Origin: an uncultured Methylococcaceae bacterium
GTDB taxonomy: Bacteria; Pseudomonadota; Gammaproteobacteria; Methylococcales; Methylomonadaceae
Length of the DNA: 6,189 nt
Reading direction: 5' to 3'
NCBI GenBank assembly: GCA_903903365.1
Contig: CAIUYS010000222.1
Location: forward strand, 1-6,189
Shown here: positions 5,906 through 6,189 of the stretch, one piece after another
Numbering within the stretch: the stretch's first letter is position 1
How the letters are laid out: each line of letters starts with the position of its first letter
Made by a program: the position numbers and the translations under genes
The notes under the pieces: model-generated
The model's database searches: none
The model's input: the letters and a program-made list of their open reading frames with translations, nothing else
What the model was told of the DNA's origin: nothing

Positions 5906-5985
5906 ACGGGGTTTGCAACCCTGTTACTAACGTTTTGAAAGTTATTTAAACCTTTAAACGTTTCAGTCGGGATTGTAAACCCCGC
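5906..5985. repeat. Nested palindromic element upstream of hypF
   Basis: The outer arms GGGGTTTGCAACCC (5908-5921) and GGGATTGTAAACCCC (5969-5983) are imperfect inverted repeats with about two mismatches in the core. Inside them AACGTTT (5929-5935) pairs with AAACGTT (5956-5962). The whole could fold as one long AT-rich cruciform or RNA stem. It lies roughly 50-130 bases upstream of the chosen hypF start, so if transcribed it would be in the hypF leader. It reads as an intergenic repeat family rather than a known riboswitch. Confidence 0.6.
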
Positions 5986-6035
5986 CCGGCATCGGAGGGA
6001 GCCATATAAGTTGATATTAACACAAACCATAGAGC

Positions 6036-6189
6036 CGTCATTCCGGCAGGGATTGCCGGAATCCAGAGTACAAGGATGTACTTATCGATATGACATTGCG
6101 TCAAATAAAATCAAGTATAAAAACAAGTTTATGGATGCGTGACGAATGCCATCCATGGCTACTGGATCCCGGCAGTCCATGCCGGGATG
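6036..6189. repeat. REP-type pair in inverted orientation, cut by the window end
   Basis: The left unit is a 9-bp perfect hairpin (6040-6048 with 6054-6062, 5-base loop) built on ATTCCGGCA. The right unit is a 9-bp perfect hairpin (6166-6174 with 6180-6188, 5-base loop) built on ATCCCGGCA. The two units are reverse complements of each other over about 28 bases with four mismatches. Between them are smaller dyads (6067-6072 with 6077-6082; 6131-6137 with 6150-6156). Two inverted hairpin units around a spacer is the layout of a REPIN or small MITE. The right unit probably continues past the window. No gene is present in 5859-6189. Confidence 0.75.

Noticed and set aside
6011..6024. TTGATATTAACACA as a second FNR-type site upstream of hypF
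   Set aside because: Only the first half-site matches; the second half differs at two of five positions.

Overview
The window looks like chromosomal DNA of a gammaproteobacterium of moderate GC content. From memory, the palindromic repeats at both ends and the small CCDC90/DUF1640-type protein fit a methanotroph of the Methylococcales (Methylobacter or Methylomonas type). That placement is inference; no marker gene settles it.

Layout. Bases 1-415 hold no gene. They carry a repeat element with perfect 20-bp terminal inverted repeats, a partial second copy, and a TTGAT-N4-ATCAA dyad followed by a T-run, close to a candidate promoter. A 94-residue membrane-anchored coiled-coil protein follows (416-700). 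A weakly supported 50-codon hydrophobic reading frame lies at 811-963. A 10-bp perfect hairpin (943-967) overlaps its stop codon. Then come two plus-strand genes with a 4-base ATGA overlap: a predicted lipoprotein with eight Sel1-like repeats fused to a trypsin-like serine protease (1026-2849), and a 182-residue protein with an R-N-x3-H motif of the kind found in HEPN-superfamily RNases (2846-3394). About 200 bp of non-coding DNA with a short direct repeat separates these from hypF, which runs convergently on the minus strand (3594-5858). Bases 5859-6189, upstream of hypF, have no gene and hold two more palindromic elements; the last is a REP-type pair cut by the window edge.

How the genes relate. 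HypF makes the carbamoyl group that becomes the cyanide ligands of [NiFe]-hydrogenases, so the organism probably has such a hydrogenase, but no other hyp or hydrogenase gene is visible here. The protease/Sel1 lipoprotein and the HEPN-like protein are almost certainly co-translated. One is predicted to act outside the inner membrane and the other in the cytoplasm, so their partnership is unexplained. This gene pair is the best candidate here for an undescribed system. A stress or defence role is only a hypothesis.
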